Below are positions 1 through 6,469 of a DNA stretch of 64,000 nucleotides, piece after piece. Under the pieces are notes generated by a model. It saw only the letters and a list, made by a program, of their open reading frames with translations. It was not told the DNA's origin and did not search any database. Every line of letters begins with the position of its first letter. Position 1 is the first letter of the stretch. Source of the DNA: JBFMDN01 sp040753915 (GTDB lineage Bacteria > Desulfobacterota > Desulfomonilia > Desulfomonilales > Desulfomonilaceae); NCBI GenBank assembly GCA_040753915.1, contig JBFMDN010000017.1, positions 1-64,000 of the forward strand, in the 5' to 3' direction. The translations under genes were made by a program, and so were the position numbers.

Positions 1-2
1 TT

Positions 3-86
3 CGTTACCTCGAAATCCTCGACCTCACACCAGAAATCTTTCGCAACCCGTTTGGTGGCCGGTACCATCCAAAAAAACGAGAATGA
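3..86 (+). CDS. C-terminal end of an unidentified protein (cut by window edge)
   Basis: A reading frame is already open at the left edge and ends with TGA at 84-86. The visible 27 codons start RYLEILDLTPEIFRNPF and finish with a basic KKRE tail. The composition looks like real protein, unlike the other two frames, but it is too short to assign a family. The rest of the gene lies outside the window. Confidence 0.45.
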   Translation, partial: RYLEILDLTPEIFRNPFGGRYHPKKRE

Positions 87-447
87 AAAATCATACAAAC
101 TTGCACCAGGAGGTGCGGAATGTGAGTTTTGAGACAGTTTCGTCTCGTCCGTCGTTATCGACCAGGAGAAACGGACATTATTGTTGGCAACCGCTATATG
201 CGGCCGAGCTGTTTCTCAAGAATGGGGGTGATCCATGGCGTGACGGAGTTGTAGCTCCGCATTAACCGTCAGTAAAGAGCGGAAAGATTGGCAAGGGCTT
301 TGGTCGGGGTGCCGCGGTTTTTTGTGGCAAAGAGGCGACCAGCGCCGTAACCGACTGATTTTCGTTAATCAGTTTCCCAGGCTGGGTAGATTTACCAGAA
401 AAACGCGCTGCACCCGAGCGCAAGTCCCCTATTGGGCCCTTGTCTCG
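87..447. other. Intergenic stretch with repeat fragments, no gene seen
   Basis: No convincing gene is present; short ORFs here lack a ribosome binding site and recognisable composition. It holds a short piece resembling the edge of the R1 repeat family (gagttttgagacagttt at about 124-140), a small hairpin (cggag/ctccg at 246-261), and one copy of a dispersed repeat at 305-415 described separately. Confidence 0.6.
305..415. repeat. Dispersed repeat R3, copy 1
   Basis: About 110 bp that reappear, by eye roughly 80% identical, at 10,421-10,534. Shared blocks include tcggggtgccgcg, taaccgactgatttt and gtttcccaggctggg. Frames through it contain stops, so it does not look like an intact gene. It could be the relic of an insertion element or a small structured repeat. 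Confidence 0.7.
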
Positions 448-1512
448 TTAACGGAACAGATCCTTCATGCGAATCAGCACGGATAGGTCACCTGTGGCAG
501 TGTATTTCTGCTGCAGAAACATCTGCTGGCCGTCGGCCTTGCCTGTCACAATGTCCATCCAGACCTCGAAAGGTGATACCACGATCAAGTCAGGCTTCTC
601 GGCGACTCCCTCCCTGACTTCCATGACTCCGTTTTCAACCGCGAAGTAGCAGGATCCCTCTACTTCGCCGGAAAAGTTGAACTGCACAACAGCCCTGGTG
701 CCGGCCGCTGATCGGGGGTTGAAGCCCTGTCTCAGGATCATCAGGAAGGTAGCGATGGAATCGGGACGCGGCATCATTCCCTTCTCGGCGAACTCCCTGG
801 GCGTCACGTGCTCCCGGATGCAGGTCCTCCAAAACAGATTTGCCGTCTCAATGAACGAGTCATGGTCAATTCCGAGAGGCTGAGTAATCCGTTCCATGGT
901 CTCCCTGGAGACCTTCATGGACTGCACGAGCTCTCGGCCGGCCTGGCTCGTTGCGTCAAGAATCTCGTTCATCTTCTCTGCTAGCGGAGGGGTAGCCATT
1001 GTTTCAGCCGCAGGCCGGTAGATCTCGGCAAGCAGACCTGTTCCAAACAGGAAGTTCACGTATGCGCTGAGCTGTGCGAAGACAGACGGCTCGGGGAAGC
1101 CGGCCACGGACAGGAACACTCCTTTTGGCGGCTCCTGGCGCAGGGGATGGTGTGTCCTACCGTCCATGGAATACATAAATGGCTCCACGAACGGCAGTGT
1201 GCGCTCAATACACGTCTTCATCACACCGTTCACGGTGTAATGGTACAACGGTGTGGCGTACACGGCAATGTCCGCGGCCAGCCACTTGGGGAATATCTCC
1301 TCCGTCATGTCGTCCTTTTGGACGCAGACTCCCGGCGTTTTTGACCAGCACGTGAAGCAGCCAATGCACTGCTTGATCTTCTTGTCACGAAGGTGGATCG
1401 TTTCCACTTCTGCACCGGCTTCGTGCATACCTTTCACCAGGGCGTCAAGCATGAGCCGTGTCTTGCTAACTCCTTCACTTCTCGGACTGGAATTAAGAGC
1501 GATAACCTTCAT
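448..1512 (-). CDS. Iron-sulfur flavoprotein (NADPH-dependent FMN reductase family) fused to an SCP2 sterol-carrier domain
   Basis: Probable cytoplasmic redox protein of 354 aa. Residues 1 to about 190 form a flavodoxin-like FMN reductase fold, starting with the strand MKVIALNSSPRS. A compact cysteine cluster C49-x2-C52-x2-C55-x7-C63 matches the 4Fe-4S ligand pattern of Isf-type flavoproteins from anaerobes. The last 100 or so residues (from about 255) read as an SCP2 lipid-binding domain, similar to those at the ends of the two giant fusions at 39,238-44,117. The start at 1512 is preferred over a longer frame beginning at 1623 because an AGGAG box sits just before it and the flavodoxin strand begins there. 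It is divergent from no obvious partner; padR lies upstream on the same strand. A role in electron transfer to a hydrophobic or acyl substrate is inference. Confidence 0.8.
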   Translation of the reverse strand: MKVIALNSSPRSEGVSKTRLMLDALVKGMHEAGAEVETIHLRDKKIKQCIGCFTCWSKTPGVCVQKDDMTEEIFPKWLAADIAVYATPLYHYTVNGVMKTCIERTLPFVEPFMYSMDGRTHHPLRQEPPKGVFLSVAGFPEPSVFAQLSAYVNFLFGTGLLAEIYRPAAETMATPPLAEKMNEILDATSQAGRELVQSMKVSRETMERITQPLGIDHDSFIETANLFWRTCIREHVTPREFAEKGMMPRPDSIATFLMILRQGFNPRSAAGTRAVVQFNFSGEVEGSCYFAVENGVMEVREGVAEKPDLIVVSPFEVWMDIVTGKADGQQMFLQQKYTATGDLSVLIRMKDLFR

Positions 1513-1721
1513 TCTATTACTCCTTTCAGTCTGTGTAGTCGTTGTCAGTTCCGCGCCTTCTGGCCCCCATTCGACGGGGACAATATCACCGGCGTCCCGC
1601 CGACGAGCTCCGGAGACGCCCAAATCTTGAAGAATGCGAGAGCGGGAAATGGGGCGATGTACAGAAAGATCTGCTGGGCCTTGGTCGGAGCTCCCACTGT
1701 CTCCTCCATCAGGAAGGTTAC

Positions 1722-2258
1722 TTATCGAGTGGCCTCGGCACCTTCTTCCTTCAAGGCATCTCCGAGACGGGAAAGATTACGAGCCATGTCGTTTAGGCAA
1801 TTCAGGCCGAACTCGAAACACAAGTATTGAAATCGGTCCGCGCGTACAGCAACCTCGGGCTGGACTGCCTCGAGCCGTTCGCGCATGTGCTGTACGGACT
1901 CCAGATGCTGAGCGACAATCTTCTCTCGCTCGCTCGGAGAGAGATAGGCAAAGAAGAAGAGCCTCATCAGGAAAGCGCTCTTTGGTTGTTCGGGGGCAAG
2001 GGGAGATTTCAAAGAGTCGAGAAAAGCTTTCCGACCGGTTTCGGTGATGGTGTAGACCTTACGGTTGGGAAGGCCGTCCTGGATCTCCACGTGCTTGGTG
2101 ATCAACCCGCGAGCTTCCATTTTCTTGAGCGCGGGGTAGATGGATCCGTAACTGAGGCCTGAGAAGAAGGAGAAAGAGATGGAGAAGGCTTTCTTGAGAT
2201 CGTAGCCGGTCATGCTTTTGCGCATGAGGAATCCGAGAAAGATGGTCTGGATATCCAC
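1722..2258 (-). CDS. PadR family transcriptional regulator
   Basis: A 178-aa protein with the PadR architecture. The N-terminal winged helix (about residues 5-80) contains the typical FLMRKSMTGYDLKKAF and GSIYPALKKMEARGLI segments, and the C-terminal helical region (about 95-170) is of the PadR-C/Vir type that dimerises. PadR proteins usually repress an adjacent detoxification or efflux gene in response to a small molecule. The gene starts with GTG at 2258, preceded by an AGAGGTG box. The flavoprotein at 448-1512 lies 209 bp downstream on the same strand and may be its target or operon partner (inference). A dyad in its own promoter suggests autoregulation. Confidence 0.9.
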   Translation of the reverse strand: MDIQTIFLGFLMRKSMTGYDLKKAFSISFSFFSGLSYGSIYPALKKMEARGLITKHVEIQDGLPNRKVYTITETGRKAFLDSLKSPLAPEQPKSAFLMRLFFFAYLSPSEREKIVAQHLESVQHMRERLEAVQPEVAVRADRFQYLCFEFGLNCLNDMARNLSRLGDALKEEGAEATR

Positions 2259-2275
2259 GGGGCACCTCTAGGACG

Positions 2276-2304
2276 ATGATATATATCGACATGATATATG
2301 TCAA
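2276..2304 (-). promoter_or_regulatory. Predicted sigma70 promoter of padR with embedded dyad operator
   Basis: Read on the minus strand: TTGACA (2304-2299), a 17-bp spacer and TATCAT (2281-2276). The spacer carries a dyad gacat-N5-atgtc at 2288-2302 and alternating AT steps. PadR proteins commonly bind ATGT/ACAT-type dyads in their own promoter, so autorepression is a reasonable inference. Confidence 0.65.
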
Positions 2305-2403
2305 GAAGAATCTCCTTCTCCCCGTCCCGAATATAGCGAACGTCCATCCACGACCGCCATTCAAGCGCCGTAAGCGTACGGCTTTCCGCGAGTTTCAGAA
2401 CCC

Positions 2404-2432
2404 TTGACATCCCGAGACGTGGCAGCTATGAT
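2404..2432 (+). promoter_or_regulatory. Predicted sigma70 promoter driving the first cobalamin riboswitch and exbB-exbD-tonB
   Basis: TTGACA at 2404-2409, exactly 17 bp, then TATGAT at 2427-2432. Transcription would begin near 2439, just before the aptamer's first stem at 2444, which is a very consistent arrangement. Confidence 0.8.
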
Positions 2433-2443
2433 AACATCACACA

Positions 2444-2604
2444 AGACAGGTGTCATTGAGACTCAATAGGGAAGCCGGTGAAAGACCGGCGCGGTCCCGC
2501 CGCTGTAACCGGGGACGAACCTCTCACGAGCCACTGTTCTGAGTTATCAGGGTGGGAAGGCGAGGGAACTAGGTCGATCCGGGAGCCAGAAGACCTGCCT
2601 GTCT
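2444..2604 (+). ncRNA. Cobalamin riboswitch 1 (upstream of exbB-exbD-tonB)
   Basis: Contains the conserved cobalamin aptamer core in order: a ggaagccggtgaaagaccgg arm, cgcggtcccgccgctgt, accggggacgaa, GCCACTG at 2530-2536, ggtgggaaggcg, and gagCCAGAAgACCTGCC. The first stem pairs agacagg (2444-2450) with cctgtct (2598-2604). Binding of a B12 coenzyme normally shuts down expression; the terminator at 2657-2687 is the likely expression platform. Confidence 0.95.
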
Positions 2605-2656
2605 GCCGATAGCAGCGCGGACGGCTTGTATCGGGGAAAAGAAAGCTGGGTGCATT

Positions 2657-2687
2657 CCCGAGACCTCAAGGAGGCTCGGGTTTTTTT
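2657..2687 (+). terminator. Riboswitch-controlled intrinsic terminator
   Basis: Stem cccgag (2657-2662) with ctcggg (2675-2680), followed directly by seven T. It sits between aptamer 1 and exbB, so it probably acts as the switchable attenuator. Confidence 0.85.
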
Positions 2688-2738
2688 GTTTCAGGATGCG
2701 GGCTTCTTTGGTCGTCAGGCATCGTAAAGGAGTCGATC

Positions 2739-3458
2739 ATGTTTGATTTGTTCTCCCGTGGCGGCCCCATTATGTATCCCTTGCTGTTCGGTTCTATTGT
2801 TGCCACCACAGTTTTCCTTGAACGCCTCTGGTCTCTCCGCATGAGCAAGATCGTACCGCAGCCATTCACGTCGAACCTGTTGGCCGCGTGCTCGCGGGGG
2901 GATGTGGAAAGGGCGCTGGAGGGGTGCGAAAGCTGCCAAGACACTCCCATTGCCAGGATAGCGAAGTCGGGCTTGCTCCACCTCGGGACAGGAGGCGACG
3001 CGATCCGCTTCATGATATCCGAGAAGGGAAACCAGGAAGCGGCCGGACTACACCGGTACCAGGAAATTCTCTCTACGGTCGCTTACCTTTCCCCTCTGCT
3101 CGGTTTGCTCGGAACCGTTTCAGGGATGATCAAGGCCTTCGAGACGATCGCCGCGCACTCGGTGGGCGATCCATCCATGCTAGCCGCAGGAATATCCGAA
3201 GCACTCATCACCACCTTTGCAGGACTTGTCGTGGCAATACCGACCGTGATCATGCATCGATACGTCCAAGGGCGGGCGTCGCGGCTGTCGCTTGCTCTGG
3301 AGAAAGAGGTGGTTGTGCTGACCGAGCATCTGATGAGAATCGAGAATGGGGCGCGTGTTCACGGCCAAATGGCTCAGCCTTCGGGTTCCTTGTCGGCAAA
3401 CGCGTCATACAGTTTTTCCCCTGAGACTACTCCCTCTCAGTACGCCGAGTTGCGCTGA
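2739..3458 (+). CDS. exbB: ExbB/TolQ/MotA-family proton channel
   Basis: Inner-membrane proton-channel subunit of a TonB energising complex, 239 aa, of normal family length. There is an N-terminal membrane segment (about residues 7-27, YPLLFGSIVATTVFLERLW), a cytoplasmic stretch, and two C-terminal membrane segments around 108-130 (LSPLLGLLGTVSGMIKAF, the family signature) and 150-175. First gene after cobalamin riboswitch 1 and followed by exbD after about 54 bp and tonB, so all three should be co-expressed when B12 is scarce. The arrangement indicates a dedicated TonB system for the corrinoid receptor encoded downstream (inference). Confidence 0.93.
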   Translation: MFDLFSRGGPIMYPLLFGSIVATTVFLERLWSLRMSKIVPQPFTSNLLAACSRGDVERALEGCESCQDTPIARIAKSGLLHLGTGGDAIRFMISEKGNQEAAGLHRYQEILSTVAYLSPLLGLLGTVSGMIKAFETIAAHSVGDPSMLAAGISEALITTFAGLVVAIPTVIMHRYVQGRASRLSLALEKEVVVLTEHLMRIENGARVHGQMAQPSGSLSANASYSFSPETTPSQYAELR

Positions 3459-3512
3459 GGCTGCTTCTTGCGTAGGCCGAGGACTTGAACCACGGGATTG
3501 GAGGGATGAATC

Positions 3513-3953
3513 ATGTGGACTCGTCGCAAGCACGCTCAGGAGGCCTCGGGATTGGATATGACGCCACTCGTGGATATGGTGTTTCTGTTGATCATATTCT
3601 TCATGTTGTCGACCACGTTCATCGTGCTCCCGGGAATAAACGTGAATCTTCCGAAGGCCTCGGCCGAACGGATAACCTTGGAGAATCGAGAGATTGTGGT
3701 TTCCGTCGATGAACGGGGCGCATTCTACTTCAACAAGGATCCGGTTGACGACGAGACCATGCTTGCACGTCTGCGCGCTGCCGCGGCAAGCAACAAAGAG
3801 GCTCGGATTCTCGTCAAGGGGGATACTTCATGTCAGTACGGGCGAGTTGTCTACCTCCTGGACATGGTTCGGAAATGTGAGTTGAACAGGCTCGCGATCA
3901 TCACAAACAGCAAAAAAGATGGCACTGAAGTCCAAGCCAAGGATGCAAGATGA
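3513..3953 (+). CDS. exbD: ExbD/TolR-family biopolymer transport protein
   Basis: 146 aa, single N-terminal membrane helix (about residues 20-42) and a periplasmic domain. The segment GLDMTPLVDMVFLLIIFF carries the conserved Asp that conducts protons in this family. It partners ExbB and TonB to energise an outer-membrane receptor. The stop overlaps the tonB start by 4 bases (ATGA), pointing to translational coupling. Confidence 0.93.
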   Translation: MWTRRKHAQEASGLDMTPLVDMVFLLIIFFMLSTTFIVLPGINVNLPKASAERITLENREIVVSVDERGAFYFNKDPVDDETMLARLRAAAASNKEARILVKGDTSCQYGRVVYLLDMVRKCELNRLAIITNSKKDGTEVQAKDAR

Positions 3954-4783
3954 TTCGATTTGCTCCATTCTTGACCGTTTCTGTGCTCTTGCATGGTCTT
4001 CTTTTCATGGCGGGAGTGCCGTGGATCGTGCAGCGGACAGACGCCGGAAGCGTGAACGGGATAGAGGAATGCCTGTTCGTTGAGGTCGTCGCGGACCATG
4101 AACAGACCGCGGCTGCGCCCACGCCCGCGGCAGTGGATGCGGCTGCGGCAACGGAGTCACGACCGACACAGGATGAGGCGAGGCAACAAGAATTGGGTGA
4201 AGAAGTGCCAGAACCTGAGAAGGAGCACGAACCGAAGACAACCGAAGATGAGGAAACACCTGCGCCCCCTGTGTTAGCGCGCTCCTCACCGGAACCCACA
4301 GACTTGCTCAAGTCCGAAGAAGAACAACCGGAGCTTGAGGAACTCAACGAAGAAGATCGCAAGAAAAAGGACGTGGACAGGGAGAATGAAAGAACCCAGG
4401 AGGCAACGCCGGAGTCGGCTGCATCGATTCCGCAGGTTGCGAGCCGTCAGACCGTTTGGCGCGCCGCGCGAGGGCACGACCTTACCGATTTCAAAGCCAA
4501 AGTGATAGCAGCAATCAAGAAAGCGTCTTACTATCCACGTGGGGCAGCAAAGAAGAAGGAGCGTGGAAAGGTGGTTCTCCGCTTCAGAATATGGAGGGAC
4601 GGACACGTGGACGGCATAGAGATAGTACACTCGTCCGAGTCGAAGGTGCTCGACGAGACTGCCACGACAATCCTCCAAAAGGCCATTGACGATTTCCCCA
4701 GCGTACCGGATTTCTTCCAGGAGCAACACCTGGTGTACGCTGTCCCTATCATCTTCACAGGAAAGACCAAACTGGGAGAATGA
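3950..4783 (+). CDS. tonB: TonB family protein
   Basis: 277-aa energy transducer. It has a short cytoplasmic start, one membrane anchor (about residues 5-25), a long Glu/Pro/Lys-rich periplasmic spacer (about 45-165, dominated by acidic residues rather than the usual Pro-Lys repeats), and a TonB C-terminal domain (about 185-275, with GKVVLRFRIWRDGHVDGIEI). Overlaps exbD by 4 bases. Its target is probably the TonB-dependent receptor at 6470-9010 (inference from shared B12 control). Confidence 0.92.
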   Translation: MIRFAPFLTVSVLLHGLLFMAGVPWIVQRTDAGSVNGIEECLFVEVVADHEQTAAAPTPAAVDAAAATESRPTQDEARQQELGEEVPEPEKEHEPKTTEDEETPAPPVLARSSPEPTDLLKSEEEQPELEELNEEDRKKKDVDRENERTQEATPESAASIPQVASRQTVWRAARGHDLTDFKAKVIAAIKKASYYPRGAAKKKERGKVVLRFRIWRDGHVDGIEIVHSSESKVLDETATTILQKAIDDFPSVPDFFQEQHLVYAVPIIFTGKTKLGE

Positions 4784-5074
4784 GGCACGCCCTGTATATC
4801 CATAGTGTCATTCAGAGCCTGTCTCGATACAGGGCAGGTTTGAAACTTGCCGTCAGAAACGTGGGATGGAGCGTTGATCTTTGCGGGAGAAGTACTGTAG
4901 CGCTGGATGTACGGGCGGGTTTGAAACACCGTTCTGTGAACTGGGCTGAAGCGAACACGCAACCATGTTTACGAAATGGCGCCTCAAGCCCGAACCGTAT
5001 GGAAGGCAGAAATATATTGACAGAAACGAAGGCCCTGTGGTAGCGTTAATTGTCAGTCTACAAATTAACAGGAC
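4784..5074. other. Intergenic region before riboswitch 2, repeat remnants
   Basis: No gene seen. It contains short copies of gggcaggtttgaaac / gggcgggtttgaaac (about 4832 and 4913) that also occur in the R1-type repeats elsewhere, and a TTGACA box at 5017-5022 with only a weak -10 (TAGCGT, 5041-5046) that may start the riboswitch 2 transcript. Confidence 0.5.
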
Positions 5075-5232
5075 AGTAGAGTCTTTCTGCGGAAGACGGT
5101 GTGAAGCCGTCGCTGCCCCGCAGCTGTGACCGGGGACGAAATCCGATATCACGCCACTGCCTCGGCGAGTGAGGTGGGAAGGTGCGGAGAGTAGGGTAAT
5201 CCGGAAGCCAGAATATGCAGGTAGACTCTGCA
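5075..5232 (+). ncRNA. Cobalamin riboswitch 2 (upstream of the TonB-dependent receptor group)
   Basis: Aptamer core visible in order: gcggaagacggtgtgaagccgtc, gctgccccgcagctgtgacc, ggggacgaaatcc, GCCACTG near 5154, aggtgggaaggtgcgg, and gaaGCCAGAATatgcagg. The first stem pairs agagtct (5078-5084) with agactct (5223-5229). It is predicted to repress the receptor group when cobalamin is plentiful. Confidence 0.95.
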
Positions 5233-5281
5233 TCCCGCAAAAACCTGCGAGGGCGGGTGATGGGATAACGAGTTCATCTAG

Positions 5282-5313
5282 CCCCTCGCACTGAAGAAGT
5301 GGGAGGGTTTTTT
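5282..5313 (+). terminator. Terminator of riboswitch 2
   Basis: Stem cccctcgcac with gtgggaggg (one G-G mismatch), loop tgaagaa, then six T. Very similar in sequence to the terminator after riboswitch 3, which supports a shared origin of the two leaders. Confidence 0.85.
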
Positions 5314-5600
5314 GTTTCCATTGAAATTCCTATGACCGTCTCCATTGCGTGATGAGGGGTGCCCCGGGCCAGTTGGCAGACTCGCCCTGGGGCAGGCGGG
5401 ATCGTTTGCACAGGTCCCGATACCCGCCATTATCGTCTCTCATCGTCAGGAAGTCAACCGAAGCGCGAATCCGAACGAGGGCTAATCGATCTCTCGCGTG
5501 GTGAAGCATAATTCCGCGAGACTTGTGGAGAGACCGACAGGTCTCCGAAGAGGATAAGTGTCCCCATTTGACGTAGTGCGGACTTTTTTGGAGGATTGTC
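5314..5600. other. Long leader between terminator 2 and the first gene, no gene seen
   Basis: Nothing convincing is encoded. There are several short dyads (for example gagagaccgacaggtctcc around 5528-5547) but no recognised RNA family. An antisense ORF of about 100 codons was rejected. Confidence 0.4.
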
Positions 5601-6392
5601 ATGAATTCGTATGGTTGGAGTTTGTTGTGTGCGTTCATCATAGGATGTATCGGAGGGCTCGCATGTGATTCCTCTTATGCAGCCGAACTTTGCCGGCCTT
5701 ATCAGTATACGACTGCGCAGCCCAGGACCGTTGAACGAGCTCCGGCTGTGAGACCACCTGTTCATATGCCTCAACCTCTCGTCTGCCCCCCATCGCCCAC
5801 TTTCGGGATCGGTCATAGTCCGGCGGCCCACATGGATCCTTCAATCCCTGTTCGCGGAAAGGTGGACATGCCTCCTCGACACGAGCCGAACAGGCTGGTT
5901 CCGGTTGTCTATCGCTCGCGGGGACCCATCGAACCTGTGGTGACTCATACTGTTGGTCTGGTTGGAGCGCTGGTGGCTGCGCCATTTCGGGTCTCGGACA
6001 TGTTCCTTCCCGTGTACCACCCGTACCTGTCATTACCCCGACAGCACTGCGGCTCACAACCGCCGTGTGGCGGTCCCGCGCCGGCCTGCATGCCTCCGAT
6101 GGCGTGCGTCCCTCCTCAGCCTCAGTGCGGCTTACCCTGTCCGCCACCGTGTCCGCCTCCCATGAAATGCGCGCCTCCGGGCCCTTCGATTTCTCCGCTG
6201 CCGCGAGCCGCGTGTCCACCGCCCTGTACGCCGAATATCCCGGCCAGCATGGTCGAGGACGCAGATTACCCGTGCCTGGAGCCCGCAGGCATTCTTGCCG
6301 GCCTCTGGGGTTTGCCGAGTCGCGTTCTCCAAAGAGGGCGTCTCCTCGGTGACATGAACCGATCTCCCGCCCCCTATCCGTCAGTGCGTTGA
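5601..6392 (+). CDS. Exported Pro/Cys-rich protein of unknown function
   Basis: 263 aa beginning with a clear signal peptide (about residues 1-28, hydrophobic LLCAFIIGCIGGLACDSSYAA). The mature part is unusually rich in proline, and about residues 150-215 carry a run of PPC/CPP elements (CMPPMACVPPQPQCGLPC and CPPPCPPPMKCAPP), which gives more than a dozen cysteines. GGAGG at about 5590 supports the start. It is the first gene after cobalamin riboswitch 2 and is followed by the TonB-dependent receptor. Function not recognised; metal or corrinoid binding at the cell surface, or a structural surface protein, are speculative options. Confidence 0.75.
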   Translation: MNSYGWSLLCAFIIGCIGGLACDSSYAAELCRPYQYTTAQPRTVERAPAVRPPVHMPQPLVCPPSPTFGIGHSPAAHMDPSIPVRGKVDMPPRHEPNRLVPVVYRSRGPIEPVVTHTVGLVGALVAAPFRVSDMFLPVYHPYLSLPRQHCGSQPPCGGPAPACMPPMACVPPQPQCGLPCPPPCPPPMKCAPPGPSISPLPRAACPPPCTPNIPASMVEDADYPCLEPAGILAGLWGLPSRVLQRGRLLGDMNRSPAPYPSVR

Positions 6393-6469
6393 AGCACGCC
6401 AGGAAAACTGGACGTGCTTCTCGTTCGCACCCGCACGCTACGGAATCGAGGGTCCAAAGGAGATCGAAA

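Noticed and set aside
1513..1623. Longer N-terminus of the flavoprotein
   Set aside because: The 37 extra codons lack a ribosome site, while AGGAG precedes the internal ATG at the conserved flavodoxin strand.
5330..5641. Minus-strand ORF of about 100 codons after riboswitch 2
   Set aside because: No ribosome site, no family, and it overlaps the leader and start of the supported plus-strand gene.
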